DNA from: Manduca sexta
Taxonomy: Eukaryota > Arthropoda > Insecta > Lepidoptera > Sphingidae
Assembly: GCF_014839805.1 (NCBI RefSeq)
Contig: NC_051137.1
Coordinates: 8,917,170 to 8,981,169 of the forward strand
Length of the DNA stretch: 64,000 nucleotides
Direction: 5' to 3'
How positions within the stretch are numbered: the stretch's first letter is position 1; every line of letters starts with the position of its first letter. Below are positions 25,901-39,435 of this stretch, in pieces. The notes beneath the pieces are model-generated. The model was not told where the DNA came from. It worked only from the letters and a program-made list of their open reading frames with translations, and ran no database searches. Position numbers and translations under genes: made by a program.

Positions 25901-27962
25901 GAAACCAGGTCGCTTGAGAAACTTGTGGTTCCAGCTGATATGGGAGAGACCATAAATTATAGTAACGCAAGGCATCACGGATGCTTCTCTTAAGGACAGT
26001 TTTGGATTAGGTAAGATTAAACAAGTCTTCAGATTATTTACCAAGATACAGACCGTATAAAACGCTTAACGGGGCAAAGTTCCAGCACAGCTCTAGGGCG
26101 GCGATTCTTGTTTTTTTATGCTATCTGCTGCCAAAAAAGTCATGAAGCAGATTTCTTGCTGCGGAAGTGACCCAAAGATGCGAACAGTATTTCATGGCCA
26201 GCCGAGCTTATGCTTCGTGCCATATTATTAAAATGGCATGGCGATGCATATTTCAAATGTGTGTACCAAAGAGCTTTGCCGGGCTTCAGCATTTATTGGC
26301 ATGAACTGTGAGGTGTTTCTTTTGACGAAAACGTGAATTTTACACTCGTACATTACGCCGTATCCCTATCTCGATAAAAACGATGCGAAGGTGCAAAAAC
26401 TCACCAACAGATAATGCCCTTAACCTCCCTGTAAGATTAGGACACAATAACGGATCGGAAGTACCCACATGTGGTAAGTATGTACATACTTACCATTTAT
26501 ACTTCCAATCTTTTTATGTACTTATTAGCACAGAATTCTACTCCACTATGCACTCCTCGAAAGTTTCCTAAACAAATGACTATGTTTAGAAATATTGGGA
26601 ATCTGAATCTCTCGCCACATATACTGCCTGAAACAAATATCGGGAAGAATGTGTCAGAAAGTGTATAATATGGTGGTATGTTGCAACTCCGTTGCAAAGA
26701 ACCGAAGTTACGAACTCTCTCCTTAGTTTTAACATTAGCTCTTTTACAACAATTAGATACCTAACTTATCATCATGTCTACTTTAGTCACTGTTCGATAT
26801 GAGGATTTAAAAAGATTAGCCTTTACCCGCAAATCTACCACATTTTGTTAACTTTAGGTATATATTAATAATGTGATATTAAAAAAAAGTTTACGTATAA
26901 TTCGAGATCATAGACAGATATTTAAATTTTACATGTGAAAGTAAAAGCAAAATAACCTTTATTTTTGTTTGTAAAACGATCAGATTTATACCAAGATAAT
27001 GTATAATAAATAATTTAGTAAGAAAGTAGTGAAGTTTGAAGTTAATTAAATATGAAAAGTTATTGCGTAATTAAAAGAATTTGATATATTCACTTGAGAA
27101 GATTGTAACTTGTTTACTGGTCTGTGTTTGTAACCTGAACCGCAACCGTGTCAAAACGTGTCGAGTGTAAAACAGAATGCTGGATAGATCAGACCTCCCG
27201 CGTATTATAATTCTCAAATTAACAATCTTCCAGAAGGTATTTATAGCTTCACTTTTACATTAATGTTTGTCCAGGGCCGGAGGAATTTACTTCTTTCTGA
27301 AAAACAAAATGCTTGGGAAAAAGTAGTGTTAGTCCTATGTACCTTCATTGTATGAATACTTGCTAACCCCTGCCGACGGCCACTCTACATAGTTATATCA
27401 TATACTAAAATTACCTAAAAATATTACTCACTTTTCTTAAAGTGTCAGTGCTGATATGATATACCAATACGTATGTTTAAGAGAATATTTTAAAAAAAAT
27501 ATGAATACGTAGTATTATAAATTAAACCACGATAGATAGGTATAAAAAATCTGAGCCAACGTTTAGAAAGCTTAAGTATTTAAAAGTCTCAGACGAATAA
27601 ATGAGCTGATAGACTACAAATTCGCGAACTCTGATTCACGCACTTCCATGTGTGTAAATAACAAGGAATAGAAAAATATGACGAACTAATTCAACATTTA
27701 CAAATAATTCCTATTTTTTCAATTTAAATTGTAATTGAGCGTATCAAATGAAACTTTTCTTATTTTAATCTTAATGATTTCTTATATTCACGCTAATGTT
27801 TATTTCAATATTTTCGGTACTCTTTGCTTCCATAAAATTCTCTAGTTACTCGGGCTGGTGGATGATTTTTGTTCATGGGTTCAGTGACGATGTCATCCCA
27901 CCAATTAAAAGAATCCTTTACGTTGATGATTTTGAGAAAGGTACCTTTCTGACTCGCTGTTA
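25901..27962. other. No gene seen
   Basis: Sequence between the LINE and the Helitron cluster. Contains the perfect palindrome at 26,472 but no supported coding sequence. Confidence 0.55.
26472..26495. repeat. Perfect 24-bp palindrome
   Basis: TGGTAAGTATGT followed by its exact reverse complement ACATACTTACCA. No gene near. Role unknown. Confidence 0.8.
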
Positions 27963-28720
27963 TCTATACTATTATATAAAGCTGAAGAGTTTGTTTGTTT
28001 GTTTGTTTGAACGCGCTAATCTCAGGAACTACCGGTCCAAACTGAAACATTCTTTTTGCGTTGGATAGCCCTTTGTTCGAGGAGTGCTATAGGCTATATA
28101 TCATCACGCTATACCCAATAGGAGCGGAGCAGTAATGGCTAATCTCAGGAACTACCGGTCTAAACTGAAAAATTCTTTTTGCGTTGGATAGCCCTTTGTT
28201 CGTGGAGTGCTATAGGCTATATATCATCACGCTATACCCAATAGGAGCGGAGCAGTAATGGCTAATCTCAGGAACTACTGGTCCAAACTGAAAAAATATT
28301 TCTGTGTTGGATAGCCCTTTGATCCCGGAGTGCTATAGGCTATATATCATCACGCTATGACCAATAGGAGCGGAGCAGTAATGAAACATGTTGCAAAAAC
28401 GGGGGAAAATTATTAGTTTTGAGAGCTTCCGTTGCGTGCGCTGCGTAAACGGTTAAAGTTATGCAACAATGATGTATGACGGGATTGTTCCTCTTAAAAA
28501 GTTCTAAAAATATATATTATAAAACAAAGTCCCCCGCTGCATCTGTCTGCCTGAACGTGTTAAACTCAAAAACTACCCAACGTATTAAGATGAAATTTGG
28601 TATGGAAACAGTTTGAGACCCTGGGAAGAACAAAAGCTCCCGGGAAACTACTACTTTTATAACGGAAAACTTTAGCCTGAAAAACTTTATAACGCGGGCG
28701 GAGCCGCGGGCAAAAGCTAG
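27963..28720 (+). mobile_element. Helitron-like non-autonomous element, three internal repeats
   Basis: A complete 758-bp copy: 5' TCTATACTATTATATAAAGC after A (27962), three copies of the ~123-bp unit, 3' hairpin GCGGAGCCGC about 10 bp before the terminal CTAG, then T (28721). The A|T insertion point, absence of target duplication and CTAG end fit Helitrons. No Rep/helicase ORF. Confidence 0.8.
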
Positions 28721-28985
28721 TTTGTTATAAATCACACCGCGTCGTTATTATCAGAATTATTGATGTTATACTAAATCTATACTACACCCCTTCTTAATTT
28801 CAAGATCCTACTAGAATAAATAGAGAAGTAAATAGGAAAATATTATTGGAATGTGCTTCAATTATGAAATTAATGCATTTATTTCGAACAGCAATATATT
28901 AGTATCCCAAAAAAATCAAGAGCATTATCGTACCAAATACAAATAATATATAGGTATACCTATGAATAACATAATACCTATACTA

Positions 28986-29181
28986 TCACTACATAGTATA
29001 AAACAAAGTCGCTTTCTCTGTCCCTACCTTTGTATGCTTAAATCTTTAAAACTACGCAACGGATTTTGATGCGTTTTTTTTAATAGACAGAGTGATTCAA
29101 GAGGAAGGTTTATACGTATAATAACATCCATTATATGGTGGAGAAATATTGCACCCGTGTAAAGCCGGGGCGGGTCGCTAG
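28986..29181 (+). mobile_element. 196-bp Helitron-like element, copy 1
   Basis: Starts TCACTACATAGTATAAAAC after A and ends GGGTCGCTAG before T. It is about 96% identical to the copy at 41556-41751. The end has the GC-rich segment GCCGGGGCGGG just before CTAG. Short non-autonomous family, non-coding. Confidence 0.7.
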
Positions 29182-29184
29182 TTA

Positions 29185-29685
29185 TCTATGTAAAACTGAA
29201 GAGTTTGTTTGTTTGAACGCGCTAATCTCAGGAACTACTAGTTTGAATTGAAAAATTCTTTTAGTGCTGGATAGCCTTTTTATCGAGGAAGGCTATAGGC
29301 TACATATCATCACGCTGTGACCAATAGGAGTGGAGCAGTAATGATAAATGTTGCAAAAACGGGGAAAGTTTATTTTTTTTTAGAGCTTCCGTTGCGTGCT
29401 GTGCGGAAACGGCTAAAGTTAAGAAAGAAATATGTATATCGGAATTGTTTATCTTAAAAAGTTCTATAAAAATATATTATATACCAAAGTCCCCCGCTGC
29501 ATCTGTCTGCCTGTCTGACGCGTAAAACTCAAAAACAACTACTTACTTGGTACTACGTACTCGGGATCCCGGGAAGAACATTGACAACTTCTACTATACG
29601 GGGAAAATATATAGCGTGACTTTTATAACAGAAAACTTTAACCCGGAAAAACTTTCACACAGGCGGAGTCGCGGGAAAAAGCTAG
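29185..29685 (+). mobile_element. Diverged Helitron-like element, single internal unit
   Basis: A 501-bp relative of the 12552 and 27963 elements. Starts TCTATGTAAAACTGAAGAG after A, holds one copy of the ~123-bp unit, and ends GGGAAAAAGCTAG before T. It begins three bases after the preceding 196-bp element ends. Confidence 0.7.
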
Positions 29686-31881
29686 TCATACATAAAATTA
29701 CCAGTATAGTATCAAGTCAAACATAATACAGTTTAGACAAGGCTTTTTTGTGGATGCACGCAGAGGCACACGGTGCGTCTTCAGGAAATTTCGAAAATAC
29801 CGAAAAAATTGCCATTAAAAAGTACAGAGAGGACTGCATTTAGATGACATTTTGTTGTTATACTTCATGGACCCCACTCCACTTACATCAGGTGCAGTGG
29901 GGTCACTTTACCGTGCACATTAAAAATACCCTTTGTTGTATAATGGAGGATTTGTTTTTTATTTCTTATCTTTCATATTAATCTCAAAATAACGTTTGAG
30001 TACAACATGAATTTGTTAAATCGAGGATAATGCAGTCATGGCTGGCACAGGAAACCGCAAACTATCTATCGTAACAACTACAACGCACCAGCCAAACCAG
30101 TGTTTTATGTTGATACGTATTTATATTGAATTGGATGTGTAGGTACGTATTATTAGGATGATAGTAGACAACTATTAGCCGATTTTGTGGATATTTTTTA
30201 CGTTAAATTTTAAGAACGTCTAGTCGCTGTGAAGTAAGGGAGCATGTCAAAATGCAAATAGGAGAACTTGACTGTAGGTACTTAGCAAGCCTTGTTTCTT
30301 TATTTAAGCACACCAACAATGCGAAGATAAACATATAAATAAAATCTTAAACTAGTGCTTACATTTGTGAAGGATGTACACATTTTAAAAAATTAAAATA
30401 ATACTTAATTATGTTTTTCCTCTCTACCCTCCCTCTCCCTCTATCCTCTCACCTGATCGAATCTATAATACGATTCTGAGAGAAGTTAATATTAGAAGGG
30501 AGAAAGAGAAGAATAAAGAAGAAAATAAGAAACAATACACGTAATCGTATCAGACATATGAGCCTGAAATAAAATCATTTAATTCATGATCATCATGATC
30601 ATCATCATCATCATCAGCCGCAGGATGGAACATGGGCCTCCTCCAAAGATTTCCAGATATTTTTAGCACCCTCACCCCATTTCTTATTATTAGAATATAA
30701 AAAATTGCAATAAGGGACCGGCCTATGATTGATTTTGTACATTATTCTATATGTAATGGTTAATAATACGAAAAAGAAGCACTCCTGCGAAAACTGCATA
30801 AATATTGGTTAAAAAATGAGCGAGTAACTCATATTAAAAATATTGTGATGTGCAGAAGTGGGCGCGATGTGGGGATCGCTTCATCTCTTTCTTTTGCACG
30901 CGTCGTAATTCCCGATGACGTCACATGTGGGTATTTCGTCTCTTTTCTGTTTCTTGTTAATTACCCCTTCTACCGAAATTCAAAGACTTATAACTTGTTG
31001 ATTTTTTACCGGGTTTCAATAATTCCTTCTGTGTTATAATTTATATTATGTAAATTTTTGATAATAGTAAAGAACAAAAATGAGTCCGGTACCCTATTGT
31101 TATTAACAAATTAAGATGACAAAAAAATTCCCTACCAAGTACTTATATATTGTTCTTCGTTAATAACTGAAAAACTATTTATATTTAAGAAATTGTAAAA
31201 ATAATTCCTAAAGTAGAAAAATCCAATAAAATCTCCCAAATCCAGGAAATTTATCTCCAATATTTATGCACGGCCGAAAAATTCATGTCGGTAATTACGA
31301 GTGCCATCCAAAAATATGTCCTTTATTCAATCTAATGGGACAACCCTCCGCTCTGCTGCTGCCGGTTGCCAAAATCCATGTGTGAAAAAAGTATGCTTTA
31401 GTTTCTTGGACAATTGATGCCCCCGACATCTAGTGTCACTACGCTGTATACTCTTCGATTGTATACATACACCACATCACATGTAACGCCATCTGTTGAG
31501 CAAAGATATTTGCACACTTTTTATAATTTTACCGCTTTGGCTTTACCTGTGAAGTACGATAGTTATTTGGCTACAAAATAAGCATATTTTTTCGTTGAAA
31601 ATAAGGTGTAGGTACAGACTGACAAGGATCTTAGTTACGCATAAATAATGGAAAAAAGAGTTTTTAAGGTATTAAATATGTAATTCTGGATCGTGTTTTT
31701 TTTTTCAATAATAAAATATCATCTTTAGAAACTAAACAAAATATCGCAGAACCGTTCAGTTTCGTGTTTTATTGCAAGGGCTGATTTTTTTTATCGATAG
31801 AACAGAGCTAAGGGTCTGGCAACATTAATTGACAAACTACTCTCTGAGAACTAGGTACTATGTCGCTCGTTTATTATGGGT
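29686..31881. other. Intergenic, one LINE fragment
   Basis: Apart from the RTE-like fragment at 30,584-30,800 and a CT-rich tract at about 30,419-30,451, nothing recognisable. Confidence 0.55.
30584..30800 (-). repeat. RTE-like LINE 3' fragment with (TGA)n tail
   Basis: Minus strand reads GAGGAGGCCCATGTTCCATC and then CTGCGGCTGATGATGATG.., the typical 3' end of lepidopteran RTE-clade LINEs (GGAGGCCCATGT.., then a trinucleotide tail). Only the last ~200 bp is present. Confidence 0.55.
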
Positions 31882-32255
31882 CTCAGAACAAGAACAAGCG
31901 TAGAAGGAATCTAAATTACCCTCATATACTTATCCTTTTTTTTTCAAATAGCCCAAAACCGTTGAAAAGAACGAGACAAATATGATGTTGCTAAAGTCGG
32001 CTTGCGTACACTTTAAAATTATCAAATGGTTACCTTTGGTCCTCTTTATGATGCCGAATTAAAAAGCAAATAAAATGTCAAAAGTTCCAACTTGCCAACC
32101 TCAAAACAATGTCACAAACGCGCCCACACAATTTAGTTACGTTATACTTCAGCGCGTGCTTTTCAAAAGTGGCTACATGTTTTGTAATATTTTTGTTGTT
32201 AATTTTAATAAATACACAGTGCTGTTTAAGTATAATATAGCCCTACGAACAAGCA

Positions 32256-32825
32256 ATGGCCTGCGTTATTGTGGGGTGTAAATCTCATTCTTCTCGTAAA
32301 GAAAATGAAACTGAAATCATCAGCTTCCATCGGTGAGTAAACAAAAAACCTAATATATTTGCTTAAACCCTGTACATAAGTGCAAAAAGTATTATTAATT
32401 AATCTTTATTATGCTGTAGTCATATTATAATCTGCTGTTGGCCATTCTATACAGTAATTATTAAGTATTTTTCATTTTTACCAATTTACGTAGTCGTGTT
32501 CAATAGTGTTGTGCTGCATATTCTGTCGATAACATAGATGTTAGTATATTGTAGTTTACTATTTTGCATAAATTGCCTTTTACTTTCAATATACGATGGT
32601 GTAGTGGTAAAAGCCACTTGGAAACCGTGCGCGAAGGCTGGGGGTTAAGGAAAGTATCTGATTTTCATAGTGTGTTTCATACAATGTGTTTTATTGCAGA
32701 TTCCCCACAGATGATGCTATGAGGCAAAATGGATCGTTGCCATAGCTCGTCCCAATTGGCATTGGAAAAAACAGCACCGTGTTTGCTCTAAGCATTTCGA
32801 CAAAGTTTTATTAACATTGAAATAA
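32256..32825 (+). pseudogene. Broken THAP zinc-finger gene or transposon remnant
   Basis: Exon 1 (32256-32332) starts ATG and encodes MACVIVGCKSHS...ISFHR, the first Cys pair of a THAP domain, and ends at a GTGAGT donor. A CAG acceptor precedes 32700, and exon 2 continues in phase with FPTDD, matching the THAP 'FP' element. About 33 nt into exon 2 the frame breaks (near 32730). In the shifted frame it continues with WIVAIARPNWHW and VCSKHF, which supplies the second Cys and the His of the C2CH zinc site, and stops at 32823-32825. Only the THAP domain is visible. No transposase or other C-terminal domain follows. THAP domains occur in host regulators and in P-element-type transposases. Inverted repeats at 31882 and 33461 suggest the second. 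One indel disrupts the frame, so I call it a pseudogene unless the base is a sequencing error. Confidence 0.7.
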
Positions 32826-32959
32826 GTTATCAAACATATGTGACATGAATGATACCGCTGTGTTTTAATTTTACTGTTCCATTTAAGTAGCTTCTGTCAA
32901 ATCACACCTCTTGGGTATCTTTTAATCCCTAAGAAAGTCAGAAAAGAACAAAAGGCGTA

Positions 32960-33161
32960 CTGGCTTTCTCCTAAACGAAATTCCGGCCGATTTCTTGTTT
33001 GTTACTTACAGCGGTTTCCAATCCTTCCGAAATTTCTAACATTTTCTTAATTTAATAATCTAAATGCTTGACCATTTTTGTTTGAATGACGTTTCGGAAG
33101 GCATCAAACTGCTGTAAATAGCAAATGAAAATTAGACAAAATTTAGATCGGAGAAAGCCGG
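32960..33161. mobile_element. Foldback MITE flanked by TA (Tc1/mariner type)
   Basis: A 202-bp element whose halves form imperfect inverted arms of about 80 bp. Ends read CTGGCTTTCTCC and, inverted, CCGGCTTTCTCC. Both sides are flanked by TA (32958-32959 and 33162-33163), the usual Tc1/mariner target duplication. It has no coding capacity and is nested inside the THAP-containing interval. Confidence 0.6.
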
Positions 33162-33489
33162 TAGTTCTATAGTTTATTGTAATTTAACAGCTTCTTAACG
33201 AGTGCTTTTATATATCCAGACTTCTTTTGGTACTTGAATACGAAATCAGGATATTGATATCTTTTTTTTTAGCCTTTATCTAAAATAGCAATTTGCAACG
33301 GTTTGTAGTTGACTGACCGAAAATTGTTTATTTTAGCAGGTCTGTGAATTTACCATAGCCGATAGACAAAGTATCTATCGATAAGATATCAGAAGGGTTC
33401 GCAACACAATTAAATTTCTTGCTGTCTAAGACAGAGTACACTCAAATGTCATAGTGTTACTTCTATGCTTGTTCTTGTTCTGAGTTAAT

Positions 33490-33895
33490 GTTGAGTAGGA
33501 CATACAAGAGGCGGTACATTTGTGCGGGACATGACGTCAAAATGTAAGAGTGGCTCAAAATTATATATTGTACTACTTCAAATTTTATGTCGCGGCAGTC
33601 GCATTACTTATTCTCCGTCTCTGGTAAACTGTAGGACGAAGACAATGAGGTAGAGAACCGCATGCTACAAATTGCAATAGGACGTTATTTTACAATGGAC
33701 ATTACATCACGGCGTTTCGAGTCGCGAGCGAGAGGGAAATATTTTGAGGGTTAACATTACAAAATACTGTAAGATACGCATTGAAGCACCGAGCCTCACT
33801 ACGCCTCGCCTCATTTGAAGTAGGACGTTGTACCGGCTGAATGCTAAAAAGAGGCTACTCTTACAAACTCTTTTTTATGTCATGTCCTACCCAAC
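33490..33895. repeat. Possible MITE with 14-bp inverted ends
   Basis: GTTGAGTAGGACAT at 33490-33503 is repeated inverted (one mismatch) at 33882-33895. TCTGAGTTA occurs just outside both ends (about 33479 and 33899) but is not directly adjacent. No ORF. Weak evidence. Confidence 0.3.
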
Positions 33896-34271
33896 TCTAT
33901 TCTGAGTTATAGGTAGTAGGTAACATTGCTAGACAGTGTCAATTTGAGTGATGCCAGAATGGTCCTTGGTTACATTTTCCTCAAATTTCGAGGACAAAAT
34001 GCTTGAGAGACAATTGAGGAGTAAAAGAAATCTTAAGTTAGAATGAAATTTAGAATATGAGATATGGTTTATTATATATCGAAAGAAATATTAATTTTTA
34101 ACCTTTACTTTAGGGATGTACAAAATATATTTTTTAGTTTCTGATTATTTTCTCAAGTGTATTTGGGGTTATTACAAAGCCGCACTGAAAACACTGTTAT
34201 CAACTGTCATACAAATCATTTATTCAATATAAAAATAAATACTCTTATGGAAGTTAATTTATCAAGACAAT

Positions 34272-34532
34272 ATGAATAAATACACGGTACCTAATCTTCC
34301 CATCATGCAGCACATTTTGGAAGATATATCGGACCCTGAAATCATACATTCTGATATCCCTCAAAAAACAGGATCCGAGGATGAAGCTATACAAAATTAC
34401 TACACTTGCTTTCAACACTGCCAACAACTTGAAGCGGATTTGAAGAAACAATCTGAATTAAGTGCAAAGTTGGAAGAGCTCAATCAAAAATTATTAGATA
34501 ATATTGCAAGTATGAAAAAACAGACAGAATAA
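34272..34532 (+). CDS. Small coiled-coil protein, probable UPF0449 (C19orf25-like) family
   Basis: Single-exon ORF of 86 codons plus stop. The N-terminal part contains the stretch LPIMQHILEDI (about residues 9-19), which resembles the conserved 'P-x-V-x-Q-I-L-E-D' start of the UPF0449 family (human C19orf25). The rest (about residues 38-84) is polar and rich in Glu, Lys, Gln and Leu, with the spacing expected of a single coiled coil. Length fits that small family, whose function is unknown. No signal peptide or membrane segment is visible. The start is the first ATG after an in-frame stop-rich AT-rich leader. An AATAAA overlaps the stop codon, so the 3' end may be very short. The gene is convergent with DUS2, about 500 bp away. 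Family assignment rests on remembered similarity over two short stretches. That it is a real gene is supported by codon structure and composition. Confidence 0.6.
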   Translation: MNKYTVPNLPIMQHILEDISDPEIIHSDIPQKTGSEDEAIQNYYTCFQHCQQLEADLKKQSELSAKLEELNQKLLDNIASMKKQTE

Positions 34533-35030
34533 ACTGCTGGTATTTTATTCATTAATCTTATAATTAAATTATCCTTTTATTTATACTTTTTTATTGGGTA
34601 ATTTAGAGAATACTTAAACTAGCTAATTTAAAACGAGTTCATGGTAAAAAAATGAATCAATATCTATATTTTCTCTTATATAAAAAACAGTACACTACTG
34701 TAAAACAAGCACTGGTAAATACTGCGTAACTGACGAAAATAGGCAAGTATAAGATAACATAAAATACAAAGTAAGTATAAAAACATTCAGTCTAAACTCT
34801 GTCCCGAAAAATAAACAATAGTATTTATCAATGGTAGTTTTATAGTTTGAACTATCCATGATGACATGAAGGTGCTCAACTAGTAACTAAAGTATATATT
34901 TACCATAACCTTTTGATTTTTAGATTAATTTACCAAATATTTGTAATAGCCATGCTATGTTTTTACTTACATTATAATATATAGAGGTATTGACATGTTA
35001 AAGGAAAAGTAAAAGATACACATGGTCACG

Positions 35031-37032
<2,002 letters not shown>

Positions 37033-37249
37033 TTACACACGTTTCTTAGGGGTTGACAACTGACGTTTGACAATTCCCCTATTTATTCTTTTTGGTTTAT
37101 TTTCTCTACAAGAAAACAAAAGGTCTTGGCCATGCAGCCTGGTTACCTTCTTCAGTGGTAGCAAATAAAAAAAAAAAATTACTTACTGACATTAAAAATA
37201 CCATGTTTTAGGCTAAAATAGGTTGCATTTACTTTAGAAGAGGCGGCAC

Positions 37250-37787
37250 TAGGGATGTGACATTGTTGATAATAAATCGATTTTTAATTAATCGTTTATT
37301 TTTTTAAGTATGAAAAATCGATTAATAAATAATCGACTTTTCTTAAGAAAATAATCGATTTTATTACATAAATAGATTTTTTACTAATTTTTCAATTAAT
37401 TTCAAAATAAACGCCATATACATTATATCAATAGATTTATTCATTAAAAATTAACAACAGAAACAGTAAGTTCTTATATAATCAACACAAATTAAAGTTT
37501 TAAAACAAAGTTTGATTAAATGAATCATCTAAACTGTTTTAAAAGTACTTACAGAAGAAATGCCATCATAGATGCACAGATGGCGTTAATGTAATATTAT
37601 GGAGCTATGATAGTATTCTTTGGCAGTTCGTGTTCCGGGCTCCAAGCCAGAAGACCAAACGTAATGTCGGGGTGCATTTATTGCATGATTGTAAAAAATC
37701 GATTATTAATTTAAAAAAATCACTTATTAAAATCGATTTTTAGTTTAAAACAATCGATTTTTAATCGATTATTTTTTCACATTCCTA
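37250..37787. mobile_element. Non-autonomous hAT element with 8-bp target duplication
   Basis: A 538-bp element. Ends read TAGGGATGTGA and, inverted, TAGGAATGTGA. Flanking 8-mers are GGCGGCAC (37242-37249) and GCCGGCAC (37788-37795), 7 of 8 identical, as expected of an old hAT insertion. The inside is very AT-rich, with many copies of ATCGATT near both ends and no transposase ORF. Lies upstream of DUS2. Confidence 0.7.
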
Positions 37788-38777
37788 GCCGGCACTTAGT
37801 ACATTGATTTTTAAGCCACCTACATGAGCTCTTTTTAGGTAACATTTTATACCAACGTGACGCAAGGCGGCCAACTTATTATAAAACGCTCCTCTCTAGT
37901 GACGTTCCTTATTCGATCGATAATATGATAATATTGATAAAAATTGCTGACCATATACCTTATACAGGTTTAAATTATGATATAATTTGGAATATCCACA
38001 ATTTTAAATAATTACCTTTATTTAATAACAAATTATTATTATAAAATTCACAATAGTGTTATAACGCCAATTTCTTATCTATGAATTGTATACACACTGT
38101 ATACAATTTATACATACATAATATATTAGATCTTACAAAAAAACATTACAGTCCAATTTCCCGTTATTTAGTTCCTATTTTATATAGAAATTGAACAGTT
38201 TGATACCTTACAGATATGATCTTTTTTAATCCAGTAATCTTTGCAGAGGCAAATTCAGGTATCGCAAGTGCCTTTTTTGATTAATTCTTTTCTCGATTGT
38301 AGTACACAAAAATAAATAAAATACACAAATGTAAACACAATCGAGTCAATATCTCGGAATAATAAGAGTTACTATTTCGTAAATGCACACGACACAAATC
38401 TTTTTAAGAAAAATATACACGAAACGGAAGAGCAGGCTCAACTCAACGTGTTCGGTAGAAAACTCAAGTTAGTATTGAGCAAAATCGTAATTATAAAGCA
38501 TTAGCAAATAAAGTCCAACAATAAAAAATCTAGCGTCAATAATGGCGGACAATATGTAGTTTATAGATCTATTATGTTGGTACTAGATGTAACCTAAAGT
38601 TCTGCCAACCAAAACTAAACACTACAAACTTGAATTAAGATACATAATCATTCTTAGAAAACCTTGACCTAAACATCATTATAGAAAATGTTCTAAGTGT
38701 CCACCCCCTATCATTTTACCTATGACTTAGCTGCTTGGTCTTTGACCATAGGCGGTCCCTTTCGGAAGTATTAAAAA

Positions 38778-39247
38778 CAGTGTTGCCAGAAGGTTACATT
38801 TCTTACATTTTTCGTTACTTTTGACCCCCTCGCGTAACATGTAAGTAATTTTTATATTTAAGGGAATTTTCGTAACTTTTGAGAAAAACGATTTTTGTAA
38901 TACAATTTTTTTTTATTATAAACAGTTTACGAACGCATTTCTATTTAACGCATCCAAATTGAACGCACTTAAAACTGGCGGGTCTAAAAAGTATTTCACT
39001 CCATATCACACTTAGAGCTGGCTCGCCATGACAAAATGAAACGTATCTTCATATATTAAAACTTGATTTTACTTGAGTGTGCGCGCACATTTCCTACTTC
39101 GCGAGTCCCCGCGGTTTCGTAGCTACAGAAATGCTTGCCCAAAAACGCGTAAATTAAAAAAAAAACAATAATGTAACTTTTGCAGCAAAAATGTAACATT
39201 TCAGGAAACGAAACGTAACTTACGGCTCAAGGGCCCTGGCAACACTG
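38778..39247. mobile_element. Non-autonomous hAT-type MITE upstream of CSN9
   Basis: A 470-bp element. Ends read CAGTGTTGCCAGA and, inverted, CAGTGTTGCCAGG. Flanking 8-mers are ATTAAAAA (38770-38777) and ATTAAACA (39248-39255), 7 of 8 identical. It contains repeated GTTAC/GTAAC words and no ORF. It ends 189 bp before the CSN9 start codon. Confidence 0.7.
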
Positions 39248-39435
39248 ATTAAACATATATTTGACAATTGACCGTTTTGAAGTTTCTTCTGACGTTCAAT
39301 CAAATCCAAAAAAAAATTGGATACAAACATTACATTGATGTGTGTGGGTTAATAATTGTACCGACTAACTTTGTCTATTTTATTGTTAGAGGCAGCTAAG
39401 GCGAAGATCGAATTAGTTTCAAAGATACTCCCAAA

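Larger units (their letters stand above)
31882..33484. mobile_element. Possible THAP-containing DNA element framed by inverted repeats
   Basis: A 24-bp inverted repeat with one mismatch sits at 31882-31905 (begins CTCAGAACAAGAACAAGC) and 33461-33484. The broken THAP gene lies between. No clear 8-bp target duplication is visible (left flank TTATGGGT, right flank TTAATGTT). The repeat is composed of an AGAACA-like word, so chance is not excluded. It may be a decayed P-element-like or other THAP transposon. Confidence 0.35.

Noticed and set aside
25627..25917. Plus-strand ORF of 96 codons
   Set aside because: Antisense shadow of the LINE reverse transcriptase.
32593..32650. tRNA-like stretch ATGGTGTAGTGGTAAAAGCC
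   Set aside because: It has an A-box-like word, but no B box and no cloverleaf. At most a decayed SINE head.
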